Assembly: GCF_002335745.1 (NCBI RefSeq)
Contig: NZ_NIST01000001.1
Location: 2,142,039-2,206,038 of the forward strand
From: Evansella halocellulosilytica
GTDB lineage: Bacteria; Bacillota; Bacilli; Bacillales; Salisediminibacteriaceae
Length of the DNA stretch: 64,000 bases
Reading direction: 5' to 3'
A model generated the notes under the pieces. The model did not search any database. It was not told the origin of the DNA and saw nothing but the letters and a program-made list of their open reading frames with translations. The position numbers and the translations under genes are program-made. Below, one piece after another: positions 15,449-24,263 of the stretch (position 1 is the first letter of the stretch; every line of letters begins with the position of its first letter).

Positions 15449-16852
15449 TTGCTTATCGTTAATCGAAAGAACGGTACTTCACTAACACAACAAGTATATG
15501 AACAAATTCGTAGTCGAATATTGGAACAGGAATTTAAAGAAGGTGAGAAAATATTCTCTTCTAGAGAGCTGGCAGCGACACTTGGGGTTTCAAGAAATGT
15601 CGTTTTAGAAGCGTATGAACAATTAATTGCAGAAGGCTATTTGGAAGTCAGGCCAAGATCAGGAACGTTTGTAGCAGAAGGGATTAACTTTCAGAGAAAT
15701 GTAGAGGAGTCTTCATCAATCGCCAACTCAATAGATAAGAAAGAAGAAAAGGATATCATTGATTTCCGAGCAGCAAATCCTGCGATGGATCAATTCCCGC
15801 GAAAAATTTGGGGCAGATTAACGAAAGAAATATGTAATGATACTCCAAATGAGGCATTTGCTTATAGTGGAGCTGAAGGAGTGAGGGAATTAAGGGACGT
15901 GCTCGCAAATTATTTACGTAATGTTCGGGGAGTACGGTGTCATCCAGATCAGATTGTCATTACTTCTGGTGCGACACAAGCACTCTATTTAATCACAAGA
16001 CTATTAGGGAACCGTAATGACAATTTTATTGCCGTTGAAGATCCGGTGACAGACGAAATGCGCGAAATTTTTTCATTAGCAAATGTTGAAGTTCAACCAG
16101 TAGACGTCGATGAAAAAGGAATCCTGCCAGCTAAACTTCCAAATAAAAAGAAGCCCAGCTTTCTTTTTGTCATCCCGTCCCATCAGTTTCCTCTAGGAGG
16201 GACACTGTCGATTCAACGAAGAGTCCAGCTCATTGAGTATTCGCGTAAAATGGATACGTATATTGTCGAGGATGATTATGATAGTGAGTTTACATATGAG
16301 GGGATCCCGGTTCATTCGATTCAAGGATTAAATCCAGAAAAAGTATTATATGTCGGGACGTTTAGTAAAATCTTGTCTCCTGCTCTTCGAATCGGTTATG
16401 TCGTATTACCTTCATCATTTGTGAAACCATATCGCGAATTAAAGTGGTATACTGATCGACATACTTCTTCATTAGAACAACTCGTTCTCGCTAGGTTTAT
16501 CGAGGAAGGTTATTTAGGGCGGCACGTCCGTAAAATGAAAAAAACATATAAGGAACGTCGCCAAACGTTAGTCAATAATTTAAAAGAGCATTTCCCTCAG
16601 GCTGCCATTTTAGGGCAAGCAGCTGGTATGCATTTAGTCGTTGAGTTTCCAAACATCACATTTACACAACAGTTCATCTCTTTATTAATGGAATCAGGCG
16701 TCCGGGTTTATCCTGTCGAGAGTTATGCACTGAAAAAAGGAAACCATAAACATCAAATTGTCATGGGCTATGGTGGTTTAACTGAGGAAGATATTATAAA
16801 AGGTGTAAAGAGGTTAAAGAAAGGGATAAGTGCATATCACCTAAAAAAATGA
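15449..16852 (+). CDS. MocR/PdxR-type transcriptional regulator
   Basis: A 467-residue fusion: GntR winged helix (residues about 8-78, TQQVYEQIRSRILE and FSSRELAATLGVSRNVVLEAYEQL) joined to a fold-type I aminotransferase-like domain (about 115-460) that keeps the PLP lysine in TFSKILSPALRIGY. Such regulators sense amino-acid or vitamin B6 ligands through PLP. TTG 15449 follows GGGAGGG. The divergent racemase gene is the most likely target, by analogy with MocR proteins that control divergent aminotransferase or racemase genes. Confidence 0.9.
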   Translation: MLIVNRKNGTSLTQQVYEQIRSRILEQEFKEGEKIFSSRELAATLGVSRNVVLEAYEQLIAEGYLEVRPRSGTFVAEGINFQRNVEESSSIANSIDKKEEKDIIDFRAANPAMDQFPRKIWGRLTKEICNDTPNEAFAYSGAEGVRELRDVLANYLRNVRGVRCHPDQIVITSGATQALYLITRLLGNRNDNFIAVEDPVTDEMREIFSLANVEVQPVDVDEKGILPAKLPNKKKPSFLFVIPSHQFPLGGTLSIQRRVQLIEYSRKMDTYIVEDDYDSEFTYEGIPVHSIQGLNPEKVLYVGTFSKILSPALRIGYVVLPSSFVKPYRELKWYTDRHTSSLEQLVLARFIEEGYLGRHVRKMKKTYKERRQTLVNNLKEHFPQAAILGQAAGMHLVVEFPNITFTQQFISLLMESGVRVYPVESYALKKGNHKHQIVMGYGGLTEEDIIKGVKRLKKGISAYHLKK

Positions 16853-16859
16853 TCGAGGG

Positions 16860-17000
16860 CGTTTAAAAATGAATCTGAAACGCTCATTGTCTCGCCGCCA
16901 GTACGTAACGCCAAATAAGCGTTTCAGAAACGCATGTTGAAGCCCCTTTCTTAGCAGCTTCTTTATGCATTTTTATGTTACATGATGAAACGCGTTTCAG
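16860..17000. repeat. Cluster of GCGTTTC/GAAACGC boxes
   Basis: CTGAAACGC at about 16875, GCGTTTCAGAAACGC at about 16919 and GAAACGCGTTTCAG at about 16987 share one motif in both orientations within about 140 bases. The first pairs with CGTTTAAA to make a weak hairpin after the MocR gene, and also pairs perfectly with the second. The region is otherwise noncoding. Confidence 0.5.
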
Positions 17001-17059
17001 AGCAAGGGGAAAATTTGTAATGTCTAAAACTAAGTTGAATTTGAAAGGAGAGGGATTAT

Positions 17060-17848
17060 ATGGAGAAGCTTTCACAAGTTGATAAAGATGGATTTATTGC
17101 AACAGAAGTTTCATTTGAACATATTGACCCACAGTTTGAAAACATGATTAAGGTGACGACTGAGAAAATCCAATCTGCATTAGATTCGAAGCTTCATAGT
17201 TTATATTTGTATGGCAGTGTTGCTACAGGCAGAGCGAAGACAGGACAATCCGATCTCGATGTTTTACTTGTACTGCAAGAAGAGCCAACAGAACCGACAA
17301 ATAAGCAGATACGAGACATTAAAACTGAATTAAGCGATGCTTTTGTGAAACAAGTAAGAGAAGTCGGGATTGCCCGCACATATTTAGCAGAAATAGAGGA
17401 AGGGTCAGAATCATTAGGGCTTCACGTTTTTTTGAAGCATTTATGTTTATGTTTATCGGGAAAGGACTTACGTAAAGATATCGGAAAATTCAAACCGACA
17501 AAACGAGTAGCTACAGCACTAAATGGAGATGCACCAGAAGTGCTAGAGCGGTTATGGCGAAAATATGAAGATGCCAAGTCACAAAACGAAAAATCTCGTA
17601 TTCGTGCATCAATTGCTCGTAAAATCTTACGAACAGGTCTCTGTTTTGCGATGGCACAAAAAGAAGTTTGGGCAACTGAGAGAAACGCAATGGCTCAGTT
17701 ATTCCTTTCCTGTTACCCAGAACATCGTCAGCATATTGATATAGCTTTGCAAGCGACAGATGAATTTCTGCCAGTTACGACAGACCAGCTTCAATCGATA
17801 AAGGAGTTCAGTCAGTGGGTTGCTCATGAAGCTAAACGAGTATTTTAA
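17060..17848 (+). CDS. Nucleotidyltransferase-domain protein
   Basis: A 262-residue protein with the polymerase-beta-like nucleotidyltransferase motif LYGSVATGRAKTGQSDLDVL (GS then DxD, residues about 53-72), able to bind Mg-NTP. The C-terminal helical half (about 150-262) resembles DUF4111/aminoglycoside adenylyltransferase-type helper regions (IRASIARKILRTGLCFA). The substrate is unknown; drug or protein adenylation are both possible. GAAAGGAGAGG precedes ATG. About 300 bases of unassigned DNA separate it from pepF; I see only an AT-rich promoter-like region there. Confidence 0.8.
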   Translation: MEKLSQVDKDGFIATEVSFEHIDPQFENMIKVTTEKIQSALDSKLHSLYLYGSVATGRAKTGQSDLDVLLVLQEEPTEPTNKQIRDIKTELSDAFVKQVREVGIARTYLAEIEEGSESLGLHVFLKHLCLCLSGKDLRKDIGKFKPTKRVATALNGDAPEVLERLWRKYEDAKSQNEKSRIRASIARKILRTGLCFAMAQKEVWATERNAMAQLFLSCYPEHRQHIDIALQATDEFLPVTTDQLQSIKEFSQWVAHEAKRVF

Positions 17849-18150
17849 TATTTTCTGAAAAGAAGTCTCCGTCTTCCGGCAACCTGTAATGATGATAAGT
17901 GGTAGGTCGTTCACCTTATGAAATTGTGCTTTGCAGGAATGATAACCGACTTTATCTTTGTTAGGACCATATGAGTTAGCCTGAACAGACAATTCGCACA
18001 TTCACTCGTGTCATTGTATATGTACGGAAGATTGAAAATTCTATCAATTCCATTTCATTCTACTTTCATTTCCTTTATAATGATAGTTAATCACTTCGTA
18101 ACACGAAATAAATTTTGCAAACTATTATTTTTCAAAAAAGGAGAGGTTTT

Positions 18151-19959
18151 ATGGCAACAGCATTTAAAAAGACGGTAAAGCGCTCGGAGGTTCCTGTTGA
18201 ACAAACGTGGAACTTAAACGATTTATTTGCGAATGACGAGGCATGGGAGAAAGAACTAGCACATATTGAAAAAGATATAAAGACGGTCACAAAGTTCAAA
18301 GGTCGTCTCAATGAAAGTGCAAAAGCCTTGTTAGATTGTTTGCTAGCTAGAGATGCTTTGCACGAAAGAGTTGTTCGCGTGATGACATTTGCACATTTGC
18401 GTCAATCTGGAGATGGAACAGACCCTGTCAATCAAGCGAACTCTGCACGTGTCGGCTCACTCGTATCAACAGTAAGTGCAAATATGTCATTTATCCGTTC
18501 AGAAATTCTTGATCTCGATGATAAAACGGTTGAACGATACATACAAGAAGAGCCGGGACTTGAGGAATATCGAAAAGTTTTAACCGACTTGTTAGAAATG
18601 AAGCCACATAAGCTGTCTTCTGATGCTGAGGAAGTCTTAGCTGCATTTGGCGAAGTTCTGAATGCCCCTTATATGATTTATGAGCGAAGCAAAACATCAG
18701 ATATGCAGTTTTCTTCGTTTACTACGGATGATGGAGAAGAATATCCATTAACGTTTAACTCATTCCCTAAATATGAAGGTTCAGCAGATACGGAACTACG
18801 TCGAAAAGCTTACAGCTCGTTTATTGATACGTTGAAGCAATACAAAAATACGTACGCCGCTACGTATGCGACAGAAGTGAAAAAGCAAGTCGTCGAAGCG
18901 AGATTGCGAAATTATGACTCGGTAACGGATATGCTTTTACACGATCAGCAAGTGACAAAGGAAATGTATCATAATCAACTCGATACGATTCAAACAGAGC
19001 TGGCACCTCATATGCGGCGGCTTGCGAAACTAAAACAACGTGTGCTCGGTTTAGACAAGATGTATTTTTCGGATTTAAAAGCTCCGCTAGACCCTGAATT
19101 CAATCCGCAAACAACATATGAGGAAGCATCGAAGCTTGTTCTTGAATCGCTAGAAGTCATGGGTCCTGAATATATTGAAATCATCGAGGAAGGCTTACAC
19201 AATCGCTGGGTTGATCGTGCTGATAATGTCGGAAAACGGTCTGGAGCCTTTTGCTCAAGTCCATACGGTGTTCATCCATACATTTTAATGACGTGGAATG
19301 ATTCGATGAGAGATACGTTTACGCTTGCTCATGAGTTCGGACATGCCGGACATTTCCGGTTAGCCAGCCGTTATCAAAATATCTCAAATACACGTCCATC
19401 CAGATACTTTATCGAAGCTCCATCAACGATGAACGAAATGTTGTTAAGTCAGCACATCTTAGCGAAATCTAATGACGAACGAATGCGGCGCTGGGTCATT
19501 CTTCAATCATTAGGGACGTATTACCACAATTTTGTCACACATGTCCTTGAAGGTGAACTGCAGCGAAGAGTGTACAATTTAGCTCATGAAGGAACGCCAA
19601 TTACTGCACAAATTCTCTCTGAACAAAAAACGGAATTGTTGGCTATCTTCTGGGGAGACGATGTCGAGATGGATGAAGGAGCTGGTCTAACTTGGATGCG
19701 CCAGCCTCACTATTACATGGGGCTTTATCCATACACTTATTCAGCAGGACTTACCGCATCAACAGCTGCCGGTCAAATGATAAAAGAAGAAGGCCAGCTG
19801 GCTGTCGATCGCTGGTTATCTGCGTTAAAAGCGGGTGGAACGTTAAAACCGCTTGAATTAATGAAATTAGCAGGTGTCGACATGTCCACACCAGAACCGA
19901 TTCAAAAAGCCGTTGCATACGTCGGAAGCCTCGTCGATGAACTTGAGAAAAGCTTCTAA
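18151..19959 (+). CDS. pepF: Oligoendopeptidase F (M3 family)
   Basis: A 602-residue cytoplasmic zinc metallopeptidase. The active site HEFGHAGH lies at His394-Glu395-His398, with the third ligand Glu in IEAPSTMNEMLLS. The M3B N-terminal domain (about 110-185, PVNQANSARVGSLVSTVSA) and length match PepF. It hydrolyses medium-sized peptides, with roles in peptide nutrition and turnover in Bacillus. ATG 18151 follows AAAAGGAGAGG; the longer frame from 18115 has no site. A palindromic repeat that can act as terminator follows. Confidence 0.93.
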   Translation: MATAFKKTVKRSEVPVEQTWNLNDLFANDEAWEKELAHIEKDIKTVTKFKGRLNESAKALLDCLLARDALHERVVRVMTFAHLRQSGDGTDPVNQANSARVGSLVSTVSANMSFIRSEILDLDDKTVERYIQEEPGLEEYRKVLTDLLEMKPHKLSSDAEEVLAAFGEVLNAPYMIYERSKTSDMQFSSFTTDDGEEYPLTFNSFPKYEGSADTELRRKAYSSFIDTLKQYKNTYAATYATEVKKQVVEARLRNYDSVTDMLLHDQQVTKEMYHNQLDTIQTELAPHMRRLAKLKQRVLGLDKMYFSDLKAPLDPEFNPQTTYEEASKLVLESLEVMGPEYIEIIEEGLHNRWVDRADNVGKRSGAFCSSPYGVHPYILMTWNDSMRDTFTLAHEFGHAGHFRLASRYQNISNTRPSRYFIEAPSTMNEMLLSQHILAKSNDERMRRWVILQSLGTYYHNFVTHVLEGELQRRVYNLAHEGTPITAQILSEQKTELLAIFWGDDVEMDEGAGLTWMRQPHYYMGLYPYTYSAGLTASTAAGQMIKEEGQLAVDRWLSALKAGGTLKPLELMKLAGVDMSTPEPIQKAVAYVGSLVDELEKSF

Positions 19960-19973
19960 TTCTTTTCGACATT

Positions 19974-20002
19974 AATCGGGAAGTGCCTGTCACTTCCCGA
20001 TT
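19974..20002. repeat. Dispersed palindrome, CGGGAA-arm variant
   Basis: AATCGGGAAGTG and CACTTCCCGATT flank the central CCTGT. It lies 14 bases after pepF, preceded by TTCGAC, and is followed further on by GGGGATTTTTT, so it may also terminate pepF. Confidence 0.85.
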
Positions 20003-20026
20003 CCCTTATGATTCGGGGATTTTTTG

Positions 20027-20085
20027 TTGACATTATAGGTAAATTAACTTACCCTGTTAATTGAGTGAGTAACTCACTCAATTAA
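20027..20085 (+). promoter_or_regulatory. Promoter and TetR-type operator
   Basis: TTGACA (20027-20032) with a 17-base spacer to TACCCT forms a promoter. Overlapping its downstream side, TTAATTGAGTGAGT, a central A, then ACTCACTCAATTAA form a 29-bp perfect dyad (about 20057-20085), the size and shape of TetR-family operators. The TetR gene at 21216 is the natural candidate to bind it. Confidence 0.7.
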
Positions 20086-20109
20086 AAAGAACATTTGGGA
20101 GAGGATAGA

Positions 20110-21144
20110 ATGGGGAAAAAGAATATGTTGCCTGAGATCATTTTTAGAAGGCGTAACCGGAAAAGAAATGCAAAGTTACTATATACTGAATCAGCAAATC
20201 GAATAACGGAAGGTAAATATATTCATATTGGTGGTATTGAGCAGTGGATCACCATTCGTGGTGAAGATCTAAATAATCCTGTTTTGTTGTTTATTCATGG
20301 TGGTCCAGCTTCTGTTTATTCAATATTTAATCCTTTGTTACGATCTTGGGAAAAAGATTTTACAATTGTTCAATGGGATCAGCGTGGTGCAGGAAAAACG
20401 TTTCGGAAGAATGGGAAGGATGGAAGCAGGAAAATTACATTCGAGCGTTTAGCTCAAGACGGCATTGAACTGACACAATACTTAAGTAAAACACTTAAGA
20501 AAGATAAAATTGTTCTAATCGGAAGTTCAGTAGGAAGTTTAATTGCCACGATGATGATAAAAACACGACCGGACCTTTATTATGCTTATGTAGGAACGGA
20601 TCAAAATGCACCGGATCCAGAAAATATTTATTATCAATTGATGGTTGAAGCTTTTCAATCTACAGGCAATCAGAAGGGGTTGAAGTTTCTAGAGAAAATA
20701 GGAAAAGACCATTTAACTTGGAGTCGTAAAGACTACGATAAAATGAATCAATATCTTGTCAAATCAATCGAAGGTGTTCCAAATATGATCATGGATTTGT
20801 ATTTTCCATCTATGCTTTCTTCGCCTGATCATAAACTGCGTGATATTTTTGATATATTTAATGGAATGAGTTTTTCACTCGATCATTTATATGATGAGTT
20901 CATAAATTTTGATATAAAGAAATTTGGGGTATCGTTTGAGATCCCATATTTTATTTTTCAAGGAGAGTCAGATATTTTAACTCCAACTACTTTAGCTGAA
21001 GATTATTTTAAAGAGATCGAAGCACCGTATAAAGACTTCGTCCTGATTAAAGAGGCAGGTCATCTTGCGTGTTTTGCCCGTCCTGATCAGTTTATGGAAG
21101 AATTGAAAACTAGGGTTATTCCTTTTATCAAAACGAGTAGCTAA
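20110..21144 (+). CDS. Alpha/beta hydrolase (prolyl aminopeptidase-like)
   Basis: A 344-residue alpha/beta-hydrolase. HGGP (oxyanion region, FIHGGPASVYS) and WDQRGAGKT are signatures of the S33 prolyl-iminopeptidase-like group. The nucleophile elbow is GSSVGS, the acid is near GESDILTP and the histidine is in EAGHLACFARPDQF. It may be a peptidase, esterase or lactonase; the substrate is uncertain. ATG 20110 follows GGGAGAGG. It is followed 71 bases later by a TetR regulator, and a 29-bp operator-like dyad overlaps its promoter, suggesting repression relieved by a small molecule. Confidence 0.82.
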   Translation: MGKKNMLPEIIFRRRNRKRNAKLLYTESANRITEGKYIHIGGIEQWITIRGEDLNNPVLLFIHGGPASVYSIFNPLLRSWEKDFTIVQWDQRGAGKTFRKNGKDGSRKITFERLAQDGIELTQYLSKTLKKDKIVLIGSSVGSLIATMMIKTRPDLYYAYVGTDQNAPDPENIYYQLMVEAFQSTGNQKGLKFLEKIGKDHLTWSRKDYDKMNQYLVKSIEGVPNMIMDLYFPSMLSSPDHKLRDIFDIFNGMSFSLDHLYDEFINFDIKKFGVSFEIPYFIFQGESDILTPTTLAEDYFKEIEAPYKDFVLIKEAGHLACFARPDQFMEELKTRVIPFIKTSS

Positions 21145-21215
21145 AAACATTTGTGAACCAATCATGGTACAATGGTATCAATATAATATTAACAATTAGC
21201 GGAGGTTGAAAGATA

Positions 21216-21806
21216 TTGACTCCATTAAAAGATGACCAGCTTGACCGAATTCGAGATGAGCGAAGAGAACAAATTAAGCAGGTTGCGCTTACATTTTTCG
21301 CCCGCTATGGGTATAAAGAAACGAAAACAAGTCAAATTGCGTCTGAGGCACGCATTAGTGAAGGATTAATTTATCGTTATTTCAAAACAAAAAAAGAACT
21401 TTTTTCTACAATTGTCCATGATCTATTGGGGGAAGCGAAAAAGGAACTTGAGAGTGTTCCCCACATCCAAGGAACACCATTAGAGCAAATGAAAGTCTTA
21501 ACAGAAAACATGCTTGATGAAAAAAATAAGTTTGGGTTTATGCTAATTCATCGAGTGAAAAAATCGGAGGATATCCCCGATAATATGTTTGGTGATGATG
21601 AGTTAACTTCTGAAGAGACTTTAATTAATGTACTCATCCCTACTTTTGAAAAGGGGCAAGAATCAGGAGAATTTACGAGTGGTGATCCAAAAAAGATACT
21701 CTCATGGTACTTTTCAATTATTGACAGTCTCATAATGTGTGAAATAGGAAATGAAGAATACGGAATGCCTGATGTAGAGATGTTAATCCGGATGATAAAA
21801 AAATAG
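21216..21806 (+). CDS. TetR/AcrR-family repressor
   Basis: A 196-residue protein with a TetR helix-turn-helix at residues about 20-65 (ALTFFARYGYKETKTSQIASEARISEGLIYRYFKTKKEL) and a helical ligand/dimerisation domain. TTG 21216 follows GCGGAGG. It is likely co-transcribed with, and represses, the preceding hydrolase gene through the upstream dyad. It ends at a strong terminator. Confidence 0.9.
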   Translation: MTPLKDDQLDRIRDERREQIKQVALTFFARYGYKETKTSQIASEARISEGLIYRYFKTKKELFSTIVHDLLGEAKKELESVPHIQGTPLEQMKVLTENMLDEKNKFGFMLIHRVKKSEDIPDNMFGDDELTSEETLINVLIPTFEKGQESGEFTSGDPKKILSWYFSIIDSLIMCEIGNEEYGMPDVEMLIRMIKK

Positions 21807-21854
21807 TTGCATCTTTATTATTGGGGGTAACTCAATTTACAAGACTGATTTGAT

Positions 21855-21882
21855 AAAGAGCTTGGGAATTTCCAAGCTCTTT
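21855..21882. terminator. Bidirectional terminator
   Basis: AAAGAGCTTGG and CCAAGCTCTTT form an 11-bp stem between the TetR (+) and Nif3-like (-) genes. Confidence 0.85.
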
Positions 21883-21899
21883 GAAGATTATAATGGTAC

Positions 21900-22661
21900 T
21901 TATTTTTGGTTTAACTCAAAATGGTCTTCTTTTAATTGAATGGTTTTAACTTGTTGATTTAAGTCAACTAGTTTTTTTGCCAAGCTTTCGACACCGAAAA
22001 TTTCCGTGAACGTATGACTGCCAGCTATTAAGTTGATTCCTACATATTGCGCGTACTGAATTGAATATAAAGTCGCTTCACCTGTAATATACGTATCGCA
22101 ACCTTTTTCTAGAGCATATTTTATATTGTTTGTAGAATGGCCAGCACCAGTCAATAAACCAATTCTCTTAACGTCTTTTTTATTGTTTCTCCATACTCTG
22201 ACTCGTTCATTTAACTTTTTGTTCATTTTTTCAACAAGAGTATAAAAATCAAGCGTTTCGTTATATTCACCAATCCCCGGAAATTCACCATTTTTGAACG
22301 TTGAATATTGTACAGTCCGATCAATACCTAAAACATTCATTAATGACGTACACGTCCCGAATGGAATATAATCTAATGGTCCGTGGATCCAAAAGTGACT
22401 AATGTTGTATTCTTTTAATTTTTTCATACATTCTTCTTTTAAGCCATAAATAAAATCCCAAGCATCATGATGGGTAATCATTAAATCAGCCTTACCTTCC
22501 GCTGCTCTTTCAATTGTTTCGAGTGATAAGTTAGTAGAATAGCCAATTGTTGAAATCGAGTTGTTTGATTTGTTTGTAAAACCGTAATCGTCATCAAAAT
22601 CTTCCAATAGTTCATTGTGGAATAGCTTATTAATAGAAGCTTCAAATTGTCTTATGTCCAA
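21900..22661 (-). CDS. Nif3/DUF34-family metal-binding protein
   Basis: A 253-residue protein of the Nif3-like family (GTP cyclohydrolase I type 2 homologues). The dinuclear metal residues fit ADLMITHHDAWDF near residue 65 and the late IAGSHTFTEIFGVESLA, with TGAGHSTNNIKYALEKGCDTYITGE between. The function is broadly unclear for the family. TTG 22661 is chosen because GAGAGGGG sits just upstream; in-frame ATGs further upstream lack sites. Alone and monocistronic. A second Nif3 copy (YqfO) usually exists elsewhere in Bacillus, so this may be an accessory paralogue. Confidence 0.82.
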   Translation of the reverse strand: MDIRQFEASINKLFHNELLEDFDDDYGFTNKSNNSISTIGYSTNLSLETIERAAEGKADLMITHHDAWDFIYGLKEECMKKLKEYNISHFWIHGPLDYIPFGTCTSLMNVLGIDRTVQYSTFKNGEFPGIGEYNETLDFYTLVEKMNKKLNERVRVWRNNKKDVKRIGLLTGAGHSTNNIKYALEKGCDTYITGEATLYSIQYAQYVGINLIAGSHTFTEIFGVESLAKKLVDLNQQVKTIQLKEDHFELNQK

Positions 22662-22803
22662 TCGATTTCTTCCCCTCTCATACGTACAAAGCATTTTGAA
22701 TAATTTTACCATAATCCTCCATTTCCATAACGAGTAATCTAAAGAATTCGTTTTGAAAAATCAAAGATGAATAAGTAATATGAAGGGTGGAGGTGATGAA
22801 ATC

Positions 22804-23748
22804 GTGAAGATCAATCATATTTTGTTCGTAAGTCCGATGTATCGAGATATTAAATCAATTTTGGAAAACAAAGGCTTCGACGATCGAAAAGAAGTCAGGT
22901 ATCGCTCCGAACAAGGTGTCACTACAGAGGATTATCGTTGGGCGGATTCACTCGTCACATTTAACCGCCCGGAAAACTTTCAATTCGAGAATATAAAATG
23001 GGTGCATTCTCTCGGAGCAGGGATCGATAAAATCTTAAAACGTGAGAAATGGAAAGACGATGTCGTGTTAACGAGAACGATTTGTTCTTTCGGGCAAAAA
23101 ATTAGTGAATATTGCTTGAGCTATATTTTAAGAGACGTACAAAACCATAATATGTATGAGTCGTTCCAATCTAAAAAAGAGTGGAAGCCGATTGCACCGA
23201 CACCATTACGGAAAAAACAAGTCGTTATTTTCGGTACGGGAGTCATTGGTCAAGAAGTCGCAAAAGTTCTCACATCGTTTGGGGTGACTGTATTTGGGGT
23301 GTCGTTAAGTGGGAAAGCGAAAGAACCATTTACGGGCATTTTTTCTTCAGAGGATAGCAACTACGATCACTATTTGGCTCGAGCTGATTATGTCATTAAT
23401 ACGATGCCGCTAACTGAAAAAACGAGAAGCATGTTTAATACGAACTTCTTTCACAAATGTTCCCAAACATGTTTCATAAATATTGGGCGTGGTGAGTCGG
23501 TTCATTATGAATCATTACTTAAGGCGTTGAATTCAGGACAGATCCGAAAGGCAGTATTAGACGTATTTGAAGAAGAGCCGCTTCCAACAGACGACTTGTT
23601 GTGGAATCATCCGAACGTCATTATTACACCACACATATCTGCTGTTACGACACCAGAAGAAGGAGTAGAATGCTTCATCGATACGTTACATAAAATCGAA
23701 AACGAAGCCCCCCTCCCAAATAAAGTCGACCTCACCAAAGGGTTCTAA
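22804..23748 (+). CDS. D-2-hydroxyacid dehydrogenase
   Basis: A 314-residue NAD(P)-dependent dehydrogenase. The Rossmann motif is VVIFGTGVIGQEVAKVL. The catalytic Arg is in FINIGRGESVHYE, Glu in DVFEEEPLP and His in ITPHISAVTTP. It resembles glyoxylate/hydroxypyruvate reductase-like members (GhrA type). GTG 22804 follows GGAGGTGAT by six bases and is preferred over ATG 22780, which lies upstream of that site. A degenerate palindrome follows the stop. Confidence 0.88.
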   Translation: MKINHILFVSPMYRDIKSILENKGFDDRKEVRYRSEQGVTTEDYRWADSLVTFNRPENFQFENIKWVHSLGAGIDKILKREKWKDDVVLTRTICSFGQKISEYCLSYILRDVQNHNMYESFQSKKEWKPIAPTPLRKKQVVIFGTGVIGQEVAKVLTSFGVTVFGVSLSGKAKEPFTGIFSSEDSNYDHYLARADYVINTMPLTEKTRSMFNTNFFHKCSQTCFINIGRGESVHYESLLKALNSGQIRKAVLDVFEEEPLPTDDLLWNHPNVIITPHISAVTTPEEGVECFIDTLHKIENEAPLPNKVDLTKGF

Positions 23749-23758
23749 GTGCTTTTCT

Positions 23759-23790
23759 AAGTGCCAGGCACTTCCCGAAGTTTGTCGAAA
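23759..23790. repeat. Dispersed palindrome, degenerate copy
   Basis: AAGTGCCAGGCACTT (23759-23773) is followed by CCCGAAG and a displaced TTTGTCGAAAAA; the left arm has diverged. It lies just after the dehydrogenase gene. Confidence 0.75.
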
Positions 23791-23990
23791 AATCCTTCTG
23801 ACCATTGTTAGAGGGATTTTCTTTTGGTTCTTCCATTGATCAATTAAAATAAAAAAATTCACAATATCAATAAATAGTACAATGAAAAATTTGTAAATCG
23901 TACTTCTACATTAAAAATGTACAAGAAATTCTATATATTCTCCTAACACGCTATTGATGACGGGTGGTATGATAATGGACGTACTCACAT

Positions 23991-24004
23991 AGAAAGCGCT
24001 TACA
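23991..24004. promoter_or_regulatory. CcpA cre site upstream of the GH30 gene
   Basis: AGAAAGCGCTTACA matches the cre consensus TGWAANCGNTNWCA at 13 of 14 positions. It lies about 260 bases before the GH30 start in a 515-base intergenic region that is otherwise AT-rich. The identical 16-mer ATAGAAAGCGCTTACA recurs before the sugar importer. Confidence 0.75.
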
Positions 24005-24263
24005 TTAAAGGGTGTTTTTTCAGTCTTATTTTACTTTTTGAACTTCCTCTAAGGTCTTTCATACAATCATTGTTAATGGTCATTACATGTTTTCAAAGTA
24101 TCAATATTTTCATATCGCTACAAAATCTGTTCATTAGCAACGTTTCACCTAGTATTCGTTCAAGGAGGTGATAAGTTCTGTGCAATAAAGACTGAAAATT
24201 AAGAAAATATCTACTGCTACGTTTCGATGATCGTCAAAAGCTTGATAAGGGGAGGAATTGGAC

